Part shown: positions 26,528 to 40,600 of the stretch, one piece after another | How positions within the stretch are numbered: the stretch's first letter is position 1 | How the letters are laid out: each line of letters opens with the position of its first letter | Origin: Rhyacophila brunnea | Lineage: Eukaryota > Arthropoda > Insecta > Trichoptera > Rhyacophilidae | DNA length: 64,000 nt | NCBI GenBank assembly: GCA_022495005.1 | Contig: JAGYXB010000802.1 | Span: 1 to 64,000 of the forward strand | Direction: 5' to 3' | Position numbers and translations under genes: made by a program | Notes under the pieces: generated by a model | The model's input: the letters and a program-made list of their open reading frames with translations, nothing else | The model's database searches: none | What the model was told of the DNA's origin: nothing

Positions 26528-27030
26528 ACCAGTGGTATCATCATAATAATGCGTTAGTGAGTATGATAGGGTAACTTGACACAAACAAGCTCCTTTCATT
26601 TTTTTATAATTAACACACTGCTGTTTTTCGGAGCAAAAGAAATTTCTTGTAGTCTCCAGCCCCCTTCCAATAGGTAGGTAGGTACGTTAATAAATAAATT
26701 GCTTAACTGTGTAGAACTAACTAACAAATAAATATTATGTTTTGTCGAAATGCTTAAATTAATATAAAAATAAATGGGTTTGTTGGGATCCCAACTGTAC
26801 ATGAAATGACTTTTAAAAATTGACTCTTTGATTACCTACTCCCGTCCATAAAATGTAACGTCAATATGTTTATACCTATCTAAGCTTAAAAACATGAAAC
26901 TAATTGTACTTAATAAAGATTGTCGTTAATTTAAAATATCCAAAAAATTACAGCGATCATTTTATACCTAATTTTATAGTGTGTCGTGACAAAAAAGTTG
27001 AGAATCAAGGTTTAGACCAGGCGTCTCCAA
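26528..27030. repeat. Dispersed repeat, also present inverted at 36995-37485
   Basis: Roughly 500 bp is shared in inverted orientation with 36995-37485. Matching landmarks are TTGGGATCCCAACTGTACAT, the CGGAGCAAAAGAAA block, TATCTAAGCTTA and a GTGTCGTGAC..GTTGAGAATCAA block. A CAGGCGTCTCCAAACTATGG hAT-like end follows immediately (from 27020) in both copies. The coding frames that cross it lack support. Confidence 0.7.
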
Positions 27031-27336
27031 ACTATGGCAGGCCGGAATTACCTTGCATACGGACTACGGCCCGCAACCTTAATTTTTGTTTTATAAGCTG
27101 CTTCTTAAAAATACACAAACACAAATAGAAAATATATTTTTAATATTTATTAGTCACATACAAATATTAAATAATTCCAATTTCTCGCAGTATCGTAATT
27201 TAATATTTTTTTATGCTCATCATTTTTGTCATTTTACTATTTTGGTCTAGCCAACCGTACCAAAATTATAGTACGTGTACTATCATAGTTTTAATTATCG
27301 TAGGTACTATACATAGATTTGCTCGCGGAACCAAAC

Positions 27337-27865
27337 TGGCATGGAGTACAATTTGGCGAATGAAAAGTATTTTCATCGTGACGTCTTAACCGTAAAGTAC
27401 CTATTTAACCAATGTGTAGAACTAGTGATCACGCATTCGTGTGAAACACAGGCTATTAATAAATATACCTACCTAAGAAACATTAAAAAATTACGACTAG
27501 CGCAATGTGTCATTGAAAAGAGTGCATATCGAGCAAGACGCGGGGAGATCACAAACACTCAAAGGATAATGAAGCAGACAAGAGTATGTGATGTGATAGA
27601 GGTTGATAACCAGATGAAATAGTAATACACTGTATATGTCGTCCGGCGAGTAGACAACCGCTGAACAAATGCTGTCATGTTACAGTGGTACGCAAGACGC
27701 ATTAACGACCGCAGGGACTCCCTAAAACCAGCTGGATAGACAAACTCATAAAGTTCGGTGGATGTACGTGGCAACGAAGAACTAGGGACCAAGGAGAGTG
27801 GAAGGAGCTAAGGGAGGCCTCCATTCAGCAGTTGATCGAACCCGGCTGATGATGATGACTATAAA
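27337..27865 (+). pseudogene. Non-LTR retrotransposon RT C-terminal fragment
   Basis: Plus-strand frames include LRNIKKLRLAQCVIEKSAYR, then TRVCDVIEVDNQMK, VVRRVDNRWTN-like and finally a WKELREASIQQLIEPG-like end followed by an Asp run (ADDDD). This is the order in the C-terminal part of RTE/Jockey-like polyproteins ('LR-AQRAMERAMLG..TRVTDVI..RW--HVARR-DNRW'). Frame shifts and stops show decay. It lies upstream of gamma-SNAP exon 1, in the same orientation. Confidence 0.7.
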
Positions 27866-27920
27866 AATAGACAATTATTTAATAGATACGCCACCAATTC
27901 TATAAGTATATCAGCGCTTG

Positions 27921-28139
27921 AAATGGAAAATTTTATAAACCGGAGCGTTCGATAATTTTTCAAAAATCTTAATTTAGTTACCTTATTATATTGTATAGTT
28001 TATAAAAATAAATGTGTTAGATTTTTGGTAATATGGCCTATCTAGCTCAAACAGTCAAAATATTTTTTCCACGAGACGGAGTGGTAACTTTAGGGATTTT
28101 ATGAAGCGAAATGGCGCTCCGGTGCAATCCGTTCCATTT
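27921..28139. mobile_element. MITE of the AAATGGACC family, internally deleted copy 2
   Basis: The right end complement AAATGGAACGGATTGCACCG and left AAATGGAAAATTTTATAAAC flank about 220 bp that shares the CTCGTGGAAAAAATA and CACCGGAGCGCC blocks with 26175-26525. The left end has lost the G+C-rich part of its repeat. It is about 490 bp 5' of the gamma-SNAP start codon. Confidence 0.5.
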
Positions 28140-28632
28140 CGTGCCTTGAAGTAGATGGTTTTGATATTCAGAGAAAAACTGTGAACTTTGACTCTGCAAA
28201 GTTTTCATTTGGGTCAGAAAAGCAAAATAACTTCTAAAACTGGTTGTCGTTGAAGAGCAAAATTCGACAAAGGCTTGTACTTATGAGGTTTCGAAGAGAA
28301 AATTGGCTACACGTCGTATGATCGTAGATAAAAATGACTAGTTGTTTCTATATAGGTAGTATAATAATATTATACTGTATATACCTATATACAAAGATAA
28401 AACGTCTCAAAAATCTGGCGAGTAAAAAACGTACTATAATTTATGCGGAAATAACAATTTTTTATCTCACGTCTCGTAAATTGTATTTGTGTGAAAAAAG
28501 ATAGCAACACTGTTTCAAAAATCAGCCTGGCAACCCAGTGAAGGGAGGAACGAGACTGCTGTCAAATTATTGATTCTTTCTGGACGTGTTGTCCGATTTG
28601 TTAACGAAATTCTTTTTTATATTTCAACGAAG

Positions 28633-31600
28633 ATGTCGGCAAAGACAGAAGAAGCTTTAGAGCACATTAGGCTTGCTGAACGCAGGTATGTGGTAATTAT
28701 TATCTTCAAGATTTATGCATTATTGTAAATTCAAGCTGTTATTGTCATGTCATGTCAGCTAAGGAAAACAGTGTTGATAATATTGGTTTTTTTTAAAAAT
28801 ATGTTTATCGTGATTTTAATAAATCAATGTCGTGTATATGCCACTGGAATATTTTTTCTTTTAAAATGTAGTGAAGAATGTCACAAACAAACACAACAGA
28901 CTTCGGATTTAATGGTACACGCGCACATATTATTTTTGATTGCTAGGTACTTGTAATAAATGTACAGACCAAAACATGGATTGACTTGTTTAGTAAGTAC
29001 TTATACTAACACAAACAGAAATTAGATATCGTTTTAGTATGACTTGTTTCCACAAGCTCTTGTGAATAAATTTACTGCAATATCAACGTTACTGATGAAT
29101 CTATGGATAGATAAGGTTATGCAGATGAAAATATTAAGTCATCATTTATGGCACTACAACTCTTGGCGGGTCTTGGTCTCTTTCAAAAACTTCCTCCATC
29201 CTGGAAAATCCAGCGCTGATACTCCAGTTGCTTTGACTGAGCATTATTAAATCTCATGTGGCGCAGTCCAGCCATCTTAATGTCGCCTGCTCAGGTCTTC
29301 TCATGCATTCAGGGTTGTGTACATAACCCGTCTTGTTGCGTATATCCTTCGGCTTTATATGCACGTGGCCAGCGCAGTCTGCAATTTCATATGCCATATG
29401 ATCTTTTCAATCCGATAAAGTATGTACAACTCCTCATATACTTCGATCTCCAAATACCATCTTCTTGAATAATTCCAAAGATTCTTTTCAAAACTCTCCT
29501 CTCAAAGATATTCATATTTCTCTCATCCTGTTTGCTGAGTGCTCAGCATTCTGATCGATACATTAATACCTACTGGGCGCTGAAGATTTTTATATAAGGT
29601 TTTGGTTTTCTTTGAAAGTGCCTTATTCTTCAGAAGCTTTTGGAGAAGAAAATAGCACCTGTTGGTGAGGGTGATCTGGCGATTTATTTCATCGCTTGCG
29701 TTAAGTATTAGTTTTTGCGATAAGGGATCCTAGATAAACAGAGGAATCCACAGTTTTAAAAGCATTACCACCAATGGTAAGGTTGGCAGTATCATTTGTT
29801 GCACTGTGGAGAACTGGCATGTACTTCGTTTTACTTTCATTTATCCGGAGTCCCATGTTTGCGGCTACTGACTTTACAAAAATAAATACACGTTTGAGGG
29901 CTTCTGGGGACCAGACAATGACATCGATATCGTTGTCATATGCCAATTGATTTATTGAACATTATGGCATTGGCTTCCAATTTTACATCATGGATAATCT
30001 TTTCAAGGGTTACATTAAGTAGAAGGCAGGCTAGTGCGTTCCCTTGTATAAGACAGTCCGTTGTATACAGAGGTGATGATTATCGATTTTGGACCCACAC
30101 ACTTGATTCAACCCTCGACATGCTTAATTTGACCATATTCATGTAACGAATGAAAGCAATCAATTCATTATGTGCGAAGCGTCAATATGATGCTGATCCT
30201 CGGAGGTTTCGCAAATGTAGATGAAGATCCTCTATAGCAGTGCTCTGCAACCTTTTCTCACCCACGGCACACAAAAAGTTTTCCCAAAATTCCGCATCAC
30301 ACCACACGTAAAACAATTTATACACCAAAACATAGACCCCAGGCCAGAATCTTCGGCGCCCCCCTACCTATCGCTAAGGTTAAAGACAGTGTGATACTTT
30401 AAAATAGCGTTTTTCAAATGATGTTCAAAGTAAAATAAATCGTATTGATTCTATGTTTAGTGATTTTTTGTATATATTAATTCATCCACTTGAACTACGA
30501 TTAGTTGTCGGGTAAACAATAATTATTTGCCGAGTATTGACACAATAATAATAAATTGTATCCCAGTAATTAAATAAACATAACACACGACGAAGAACCA
30601 AATGTACATTATTATTCCCATGTATTGGTATTATCAATAAATAGCTTGTTTCAATGATCATACAAGTTTTTAGCCTTACTTAGTTAGTTTGGTAGCCTTG
30701 TCAGAAATACGAGGATATTCTTTATTAACCGAAATCCAGAAAATACCATAAGAGGTTCTATAGAATTTTTGGCATTGGTTGCAAAAGGGTTTCGAATCCA
30801 GTCATATTGATTGTATGAAAGTAATGATGAAATTTCTTTTGAAGCAAAGTTAAATGTTTTTGAGACGGATCCAAAATTAATTGCTTGTTTTCATTGGTGG
30901 TCTGGTAGATCCTTTGGTACATTTGTAGAGATCCTTGTCTTAAATCTTTCTAATTTATCAGATCATGTCAATATATTTTCATTCTGACCTTGCATTGTTT
31001 TATTAAGTTCATGCAGGTGCTCAAATGTATTTATTACCAGCCATTTACGCAAATTTGGCTATTAAGTAAGTATTGTATAATATACAAAATTATTTGTGTT
31101 TTTTTTTGGAAGCAATGCTCCGCGGCACACCTAGCATCGTCTCATCACACCGGTTGCGGAGCACTGCTCTACAGCACCATCTTGTCCTTGCATTTTCTTG
31201 CCAAACGCATTAATTATTGATTGAACTCTCAAGAATTCAAATATCGATAGTGCGTAGAACAAGAAGCCTTTCTGTTGAAATCGAGGGTCTTTGCCTTGAA
31301 TTCGCTGCTGATAATAATCCAATGGCGTGTTTTTGACTTCTCGATTTTCATTTAAATCATTAACGCCAAATGGAAACAGATAAAACCATGTAAATTCCTC
31401 TGCTTTCTTCTCGTGATTCACATTAACGATATTGTCTTTGGTCTTTTGAACAATCTCATTAACATTGGTTGCTTCAACCAATTCATCATCAACGTCAATG
31501 ATCAATTGGAGCCATGAGTGATGTTTGTACAGGAACATATTACAGCGGAACGGCGGTTTTTGGCTCTGGCTCAAATTGAGTAGCAATCTCTTCCATTCGC

Positions 31601-34600
31601 ATTGTAGTATGTTGTCTCAAATACTCTTGAAGCGGAAGAGCATTAACCTTGATAACAACACGAATGCCATGAATCGAGAATTGGGTGTCGCGCTTTGATT
31701 TTACTGTGCGACATACAATGCGAAAAAACTCTTCAAAAGTATCGCACTCAATAATGCAAGCCTTTTCATTAGCATTACCAGAAGTTCTTTTTTTACCGCA
31801 CGAGTGCGAATCGGTAAAATAGTACTTGCCATCAAAGTACATAAGACCAAGGGATTTGCCAACGGTAACGAGAACGCCGGCATAATAATTTACAAGCAGC
31901 ATGTTGATGGCAGCTCGGAGAGTAAAAGTACTTTCTCCATTATTTTGCTGATCGCATAGACTACCATGATATGCCTGATCCTCGTATTCGAGACCAAAGG
32001 CATTGTCATACATCAAGATGTCATTTTGACAACGTCGAGATTTTTGATCTCCAGGTATCGTCGTCAATAGGAATTGCGCCAGGTCGATTTTCAGTTTCAA
32101 AGAAAATTTGTAGATATAGGACATCTGCTTCAGTCATGTTCTTATTTAGAACATTAGTATACTATTGGCTAGTTGGGAGGATTGAATCGCGAATCGAATT
32201 GCCTATAACCATGGTAAAGCATTGATGACCGACAGATAATTCATCAAGGACACTCATATTGCATTGATGCCAGGATGCGCGCACGATTCGAGACAAATCA
32301 TTTATTGGCATGTAGGCGCTATGAGGCTGAGCAGCATTGTCATCATTATTTGGCTGCTGTGGCTCTGCGGAAACAACACGAATAACATCCTGCGTTTCAT
32401 TATTAGCAATGAGCCAATTGAGTGCCTTATAAAGACGCTCAGGTGAAATACTGTAGTCCCGAAAAATGTTCAAGTTCTCTAGAGTCTCAGTGACTACAAC
32501 AATACCAGCATCAGTGCTCGATCGAGGAAGCATTTCGTGTAGCTTTTCAGTAACTTCGAAAATTTCGAGAGCAAACAAAGTGGCATGGCCTTTAAAGCCG
32601 AAGTAACCAAATCGCCCAGGAAACTTGATCACCTTGACATAAGGGATCACGCAGTGTTAAAGTTGCTGTTCTGGCCCAATTTCACCCGGAAGTAAGTTAT
32701 TCCAATACGCCTTGGATGGACATTGAGTTTTAGTACTCCTCAAGTGCTTATGACAGCGATGGCAAACGAGCAGTTCAGTCTTGTTGGCTAGTTCAGGAGA
32801 CAGGCATGACCTTTCAGTCATCAACAGCTTATACTTTGCTACCTGGTTAGGGTAGCACATCTTTTGGCAGATATCACAAGTCTTATCACAGAAAGTGTTT
32901 ATCGTCTTTTGAAAATCTGCTGCATGCTCTGAACGTTCAGAATATGCATCTCGAAGACGTTGAAGTCTAGCTTCATGCTCTTCTCGAGTCTCATTGGCTC
33001 GTGATTGAGCTGTTCTTGTTCTTTGGCTATCGAGTCGAGAGTCACGCTCGGAAGCTGTCTCAATCGTTCTTTCATTTTTTTTCGTGCGCAATTGTGCACT
33101 GCGCCATTCGCTGCTCTTCTGGTGCTTCATTTTGGCGCTTTTGCCGCTTAGCTAAATGTAAAAAATGACTCACATCATTCTCTTGTTGTTTTTCCTGTCG
33201 CTTCTTCTTCTCCTTTTCTAAACGGCATTTGCGATGCGTTGCGGTTTCATTGGCCATATTGTGTGACGTTCAATATAAGTAAAAAAATATATTTAGGACA
33301 AATAAGGCAATTGTCAACAAATAATTTTTTGGTATTTTGCAACAAACAAACAAATATAGAATATTGAAATATCATTTTGATTTCCATAGTAATGCACGTA
33401 TATATTAATAATTTAGTTGCTAGGACCACCCACTTAGCAACCAATAATAGTATTTTACTTTTTACGGATTTCTTCCGAAATAACTTTTTATACAAAACAG
33501 AATTAACTGAAAATAAATTCAATTCTATTTAAAGATGGCTAAAAGCAGGGCTTTTTTTTAAAAAAAAAAAGGTGCCGGAACTCACTTCATGTCAAGCTTT
33601 TTACTAAATAAAATTATATTCAAATGTCACTTAAATGAAATTTAAAGGAGCTATGCCACGAAGCGAACAAAAAAAGGTTGATTTTTACGATAATTTTTTA
33701 TTTTAGTCAAAACAAAGCTACAGAAACAATAAAATACATACATTATATTTGAAATATATTGTACAAATAAGACTAAATTTAAAATATAATTGTAAATACA
33801 TATGTAATGTATTTATTTATGAACTTGAATAAAAGTTTAGAGTGATTTCCAAAGTTTTTTCCAATTCTCGTCTGATACATCATCTCGATTCCTTTTCTTA
33901 GTGTTAGAGTCTAAGGCCGAATGTCTTCCTTTAAGTAACCACTTATCAACATATTTTGAAGGATCGAAAAGTGTCAAGGGTGGTCCCACGAGTTTGATGA
34001 ACAAGAGTGCCGAAACTGTTTTAGTGTTTAACGAAGCTCTTGTTGGGGTAGTAATAAGATTCATTTGCGAAAACCCCCATTCACATTCACTTGAAGAAAT
34101 GGGAATAGAATTCAGAGCATATACCAAACGCAAGAGTTTTTCAGAATATGTCTTTTCGAGAATGTATTCGCGAAATCCACGAATCATTTCTCGTTCATCT
34201 AGTTGTAGCCTGATCGAAATGTTTCTAATTTCCATCTCTCCAAATGTCAACCGATTATCAATGTCTTCAGGCCAATATTTTTGGTCAAGTACGCGAGCCC
34301 AAAGTGCAAACTCAACATCTTTATTATCTAGCAGCCTTTTTTCAATTGACGTTTTCAACGTGGAATAAAATATTTTCGTATCAATAGGAGGATCATTTTT
34401 AGAAACTTTTTCGTGAAGTAAAACTCCACGAAAATGCAGATTGCTTATAGCAGCTGCAGCACATTTATAATAGGGTCCAAAATTCTGTTTTCTTTCTTCA
34501 AAAACTTGAACGAGTTCATTTATTTTTCGATTTGCAATGTAAAGGTTCACATTGCGATTTTGTAGGTCCAAACTAAGTTCCGACAATTCTTGGAGAGCGT

Positions 34601-37600
34601 CGCACATCAATGCTAGATCCAATAAAAATGCTGTTGATGTTATTTTGTTCTTTAAGCCACTGTAAATACACTTGTCATTTTTATCTCTTGTAGGGTCATT
34701 CATCGCTTCTTCAAAATGACGCACAAGGGATTCATAATTATTCCACACAGCCGAAACTGAACGAAAACTAGATGCCACCCATCGGGTACTTAAAACTCTT
34801 CCGATTTTCAGTACCTCAACGCCTAGTGATTCTGCACATAAATGCAACTCTCTATTATTTTTTTTCGGCGACGCGTGGTATAAAACATAAAGTTTATCAA
34901 TAAATGATTTGAATCTATTGATCCCTGAAATTTTCTTTACAACATCACTTACTGATAATTCTAATCTGTGATTAGTACAATGCCAAACTATAATTGAAGG
35001 AAATTTTTCTGTCAGCAATTTTTTCACTCCATTTTAGAACCTAACATCACAGCAGCGCCGTCGCATGCAACCGAAACTAAATATTTTTTTAAATATTCTT
35101 CTGTCATCCCATATAAATCAAGAGATTGGAGTAATGATTCAAATATTCCTTTTGCCGTTACGTCTTTAAGTTCAATCAAATCCAAAAACAAATTAATTGG
35201 TGAATTCATTCCAACACTTTCGACACAGCATCGAACATACACAATGAGGGTGGTTTTTTGGCTTATGGTGGTAGACTCATCAATTATCAAAGAAATTATA
35301 TTTTTCGATTGAACAATTTCTTTGAAAACATTTTTTCTCATTTCATCACATATATGATTTACAATGTTAATACATGCGTTAGTGGAATGGAGAATATGAC
35401 CCATTTTGATCCCATTTAGTTCTTGGAGATTAATTTCACTTTCAAACATATTGAATGATTGATTTTCCTTAGCTACTTTATATGCAGTTCGAAAAATGTT
35501 TGCTGTTATTACTTTTTCGCGAGATAACGATTTTAAAAAAGTATTTTCAATCTGCTTTTTTTTTGATCGAAAATTTTTTTTCGAAGTGACCCCAATTGTA
35601 GCTTCCTCTCTTTCCCAGAATACGTGATTTCATTATTGGCCCATTCTTTGGATATTTTCATTCCCATTGTCGTTTCAGTTCCAAGAGTTACAACGTTTCT
35701 ATTGTGCAGCCAAGTTTCATTTTGTGTACGTTCAACCATTCGTTTTTTGAGCAAAAATCGTTTTTTTGATCTAATGACCAGCAGTCTGGCCAATCGTTTT
35801 GAGTTCGACCTTGATCCCCGAGATCAGCTCGAGATGATTCAGGAACATCTACATGTACCGATATTTCCATATCTTCTGTCATCGTTTCTGTTTTGAGCTT
35901 TTTATTTGCGGAATCGGCGCCGCTGCCGGTGGTTGAGAAGTAACAGGAAATTTTTTTCATATTTAAACTTGGGGTTGCACTAAATAATATATAAAATAGT
36001 TGCACAACACGTAATCGTAACACAAACTGACTAAACAAACGTAAATAACAATATACGCAGATGCTGCCATGCGATAAGCGTCAAACTGTCAAAATCATAA
36101 TACGCAGCATACGTATGAAGCTAGTTACATACGCATGTTTGCTATTTAAACTATACGGTTACTTCACTAACAATAACACGCCAACATTCAAAATGGCTTC
36201 CACCTGTACCTTATTTTATCATTTTAACGAATTATTATTGTAATTACTTAAGCGCAAATATTTTTTCGTTTAATTGATTTTGAAATAAAACCGTGAAAAA
36301 AGGTGCCGGAACGCCGTTCCACCGCGTTAAATGAAAAAAAAAGCCCTTGCTAAAAGTATTAAAATAATGCATTGGCATTGTGTTCTGATATATTCTAAAA
36401 GTTTCAAATGTCTAGCTAGTCGGGAAGTTAGTTAAAAATCGATTGCAAGATTTGTACTGGATAAACAACCACCGAACAAACAAGAATACGAGCAAAAAAA
36501 AACGTGGTAATGTGAAGGTATTATGTACTTAAAATAATGATAGTTTTCAGTACCTGTTTATATAATTTATTTTCAGTCTAAAGACATCACTATTAAAATG
36601 GAAGCCTGACTATGACTCCGCTGCAGATGAATATAGTAAAGCTGGTATGTTTCCTTATCTTATAATAATATTTTCTATAACAGGTATTACATAATTAATG
36701 TCCATTTGACATCAATTCGGTGATTCATTCATTCTCAGTTGCAGTCCCAGTAAAGGAGTGAGAATGATGTGTAAATGTGTCACCATTTTTACAAAAGAGA
36801 TTATGAATAGTCAGAGTGGAAATGAATCGGGTGTGTCATTTAAATGTATGAAGCAATGCTGTAAATTGCCGATTTTTTTGGGAAGCAGTTTTAAAACTGA
36901 GTAAAGGTTAAAACAAAATGTGAAGGTTGTGGGCCGGAATTACCTTGCAACCAGCCATAGTTTGGTACTGCTGGTCTAGACGATTGACTCTCAACCTTTT
37001 CCCGTTACAGCACACTATCGAATTATAAAATTTTCAATAATACTTGTGTCTGTCATTTTTCCAAAGAATAAGCTTAGATATAAATCTATTAATTTTATCA
37101 ACGGTGTGTAGTGTTACCCTAAGGCTTAAGGTTATTTTCTATGGGCGGCAGAGGGTAATGTTGGGATATCAATTCGGGGAGTGGTGTAGTAACTTGTAAA
37201 AGTCATTTCATTTACGGTTGGGATCCCATCAAACCCATTTATTTTGATATTGATTTAAACATTCGACAAACTATATTTATGTGGTAGTTAGTTGTACATG
37301 CAGTTAATTTATTAACATATTGGAAGGGGTTGGAGAGTACAACATGTTCTCCTTTGCTCCGAAAAAGAAACAGTCTTGTTAATTACAAAAATCATACGAG
37401 CTTGATTATGTCAAGTTATCACTATCATTATAATGCACCGGCTTACAACTCTTACTAACGCATTATCATGATGATAATAGTACGTGATTAAGTAGTACAT
37501 TCAAATATTAAAAACATTTTTAAATATTTTTTGAAGTCAATAGTCATTATTCAGAAAATAAAGAAGTTATAATTCTTAAATTAGATTATAGCATCTTGTT

Positions 37601-40600
37601 AATGAATGACCCTGGATAGCAAATCTCGTGTTGTGAATGTCTTGAATTTAGATTTATTTTGTCCACAGTGTTTTGTTTTCTTAAATAAATAAATGCACTT
37701 CAGTGTAGAATAATAAAGGCAATGTTCTACGCCTATTTCCTCATATAAAGTTACGGGAGTGTAATGGAGAAAATTATCATTTTTACAATATCTGTTAAAT
37801 TTATAGCACATTTTAATTATTATTGATCACTGATCAGTCAGTATTTTTATACAGAATTTACCAATTGGAGAAGTTAAAATTGAAATTGTTATATTATTTT
37901 TATTTACAGCGACCTGTTACCGAGTTGATAAATCTACCGAGAAAGCAAAGGAATGCCTGAGGAAAGCTTCCAGATGTTACAAAGAGAACAGGTCTTTATT
38001 CCATGCTGCGAAAAGCTTAGAGCAGTCAGTTTTGCTCTGCAAGGATTCGGGAACGCCTAAAGAAATACAGTCATTAGCAGAAGAGGCATGCAATCTTTAT
38101 CAGCAACATGGTTCATTGGACTCAGGTGCTGCGATTCTCGATAAAGCGGCAAAGATATTGGAGCAGCATAACCCTGAGATTGCCCTCCATCTTTATCAAC
38201 ATGCTGCGGATGTTGTTTCTGTAAGTTACAGTAACTTTATTTCATTGAAAAATTTAATATGATTATAATTATCATTGAATTCCAGGCAATAGAATTATTT
38301 GATTTTTTGGTGTAGGATAGTAATTTCAAAACCATTACTGTTCAATCAGTCAAATATAAGTCACCAATTTTTTATTGATTGCCTAATCCTATCTTTGAGG
38401 TTAATTGGCACTTACTCATATATTATTATAAAGCATGTAATAAATATTTTTTTCATCAACAAATCGTTTTTAGGGCTAAATATTTTTTAATTGCCACCAA
38501 TTAACTCTTGTACACTAATGTTGTTAATTTTGTGTAATTTTTAGTTGGAGGATGGAAGTAGGCAGGCGGCAGAATATGTAAGCAAGGCTGCACGCATATT
38601 AGTCAAATTACAAATGTAAGATATATTATTTTATATTAATAATTCTCCATCTAATAATTGGATGTGGAATACAATTTTTATTATTATTTTCTTTCTTTTC
38701 TTTTTCTTTCGACCATGTCCGATCCTAATAGGATCATATGGGCCTCCACAGAGTGGAGGTTTGTATTGACAGAATTTTGTTTTTACGAGAAATGGATGTC
38801 AGCCACTTGCTCAACCTATTAGGTCCATACTCTGACTCATACACAAATTGAAAAACAATATGTTTACTTGCCAGACCCAGGATTCGAACCTGGGACCCTC
38901 GACTCTATAGGCCATAACAAAAACTTCCTAATTTAAAGTATATTTTTACAACAGTCATTCATTTCAATAGTATATTTTAATACCAGATTGATCTTTGTTT
39001 AAAATTTGTACATATAACATTGTAACGTGTCCTAATTGATTTGCATAGTCAGGTATTAATGCGGAGGTAGCAGAAGTGTAAGTCAACAAAATCAGTTGAT
39101 CTGTCTTAGCATTTGTACTTTGGATTGGATAAAAGAAACATCTTTTTCATTTAGGTTCGATGAGGCGGCAGATGCTCTGAGGCGTGAAATTGGTTTCCAG
39201 CAACAAAATGAAGCATTTCAAGCTATTGGTCGGCTGACTGTGGCTCTTGTACTTGTTCAATTGGCGCGGGGCGATTGTGTAGCTGCCGAGAAAGCTTTCA
39301 AAGAATGGGGAAACTACTGTGAGGCTCCAGAAGTTCAAACTGTGGAGATGCTACTGCAAGCCTTCGATGATGAAGATCCTGATGGCGCCAAGTCGGCACT
39401 TAGCAGTCCATTCATTCGACACATGGACATTGAATATGCCAATCTGGCAAGAACACTGCCTCTACCCCAAGGGATTTCTGCCCCCAAAGCCGTGGTGAGG
39501 GAAAATGCTGCCCCGTCATATGTTTCCCCATCAGATGCATCTGCAACGGAGGTGAGATTTTATTTAAAAGGGTTAGGTTTAGACAGTAAATGTAAATCTC
39601 AAAACTAATTATTCAAAATAAATAAATAAGTTATTCATTTTTTCAATGGAATGTAGATATTTCTATTCTGTTGCATTTTATGAAATTTATTGGGAAACCA
39701 TTTTAAGTTTTGTATGCTAAGTATTTAAAGCCTGGGTATTCGTAATTGTTCAAAATTACTAATAACCACCTTGTACGAAAAATCAAGGACATGGTTATTA
39801 ATAATTCTAAAAAAAATAAAAATGGCTGACTGTAATTATTGTCCTTTAGGCTATGATCTTTAGCTTTCACTCGTAACAGGACACACATACCCTTTTTGCT
39901 CTCTTATTGTCTGCCCATCCTTGCGAAGACGGCCTGGGGGTGAGTCCCAGCCAGAGTTACCTTGTGGACATCTCATGCATCGGACACGGGCTTAAAAATA
40001 GTTAGTAGCTCAGAATGGATATGGATTCTCTGTGCATGTCATTCTTTCTTATTACTTATAGCTAAATAACTTAGAAACGGACCTGCGCAGAAGCACACAT
40101 ACTTTCGTGCACATATAGTAGGTGTGTAAATGCTGCGTCTGTGAGCGTTAACGCTGCGTCTGCGTCTGAAAAGTCTGTTTTACACGAACGATACAATAGT
40201 ATATTTACAGTTTACAATGAATACCCCATCTCGATCGGGGTATTACAAAAAACCTTTACAAAGGCAAGTATGAGAAATTATTGTTTTTAATGTGACCGAA
40301 TATTTACATGGTGAAAAAATAGTACAATTATTATAATGATATGTGGATATGTATTTTTATAGAAAATGATTTTCACAGTATGCGTTTTATAACAACTTTA
40401 CTAACAATACCAATTAAAAGACGTTATTTGAAAATTATAAAAAAATTTGATTGGATCATCGATATATTTAATATGTATACTGTTCAATTCTACTTATTAA
40501 GTCATAATTTGTGTTATGCTAATTGTGTGGGTTTATTAATTTATTTCCTTCCAAACTCAATAATTACCCAGTATTATTTAACCTAACTATCATAATAATA

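Noticed and set aside
31971..32446. Plus-strand frames opposite the Helitron gene
   Set aside because: They are antisense shadows of the Helitron coding sequence.
33901..34368. 155-codon plus-strand frame
   Set aside because: It is antisense to the KIAA1586-like transposase, whose frame has clear domain similarity.
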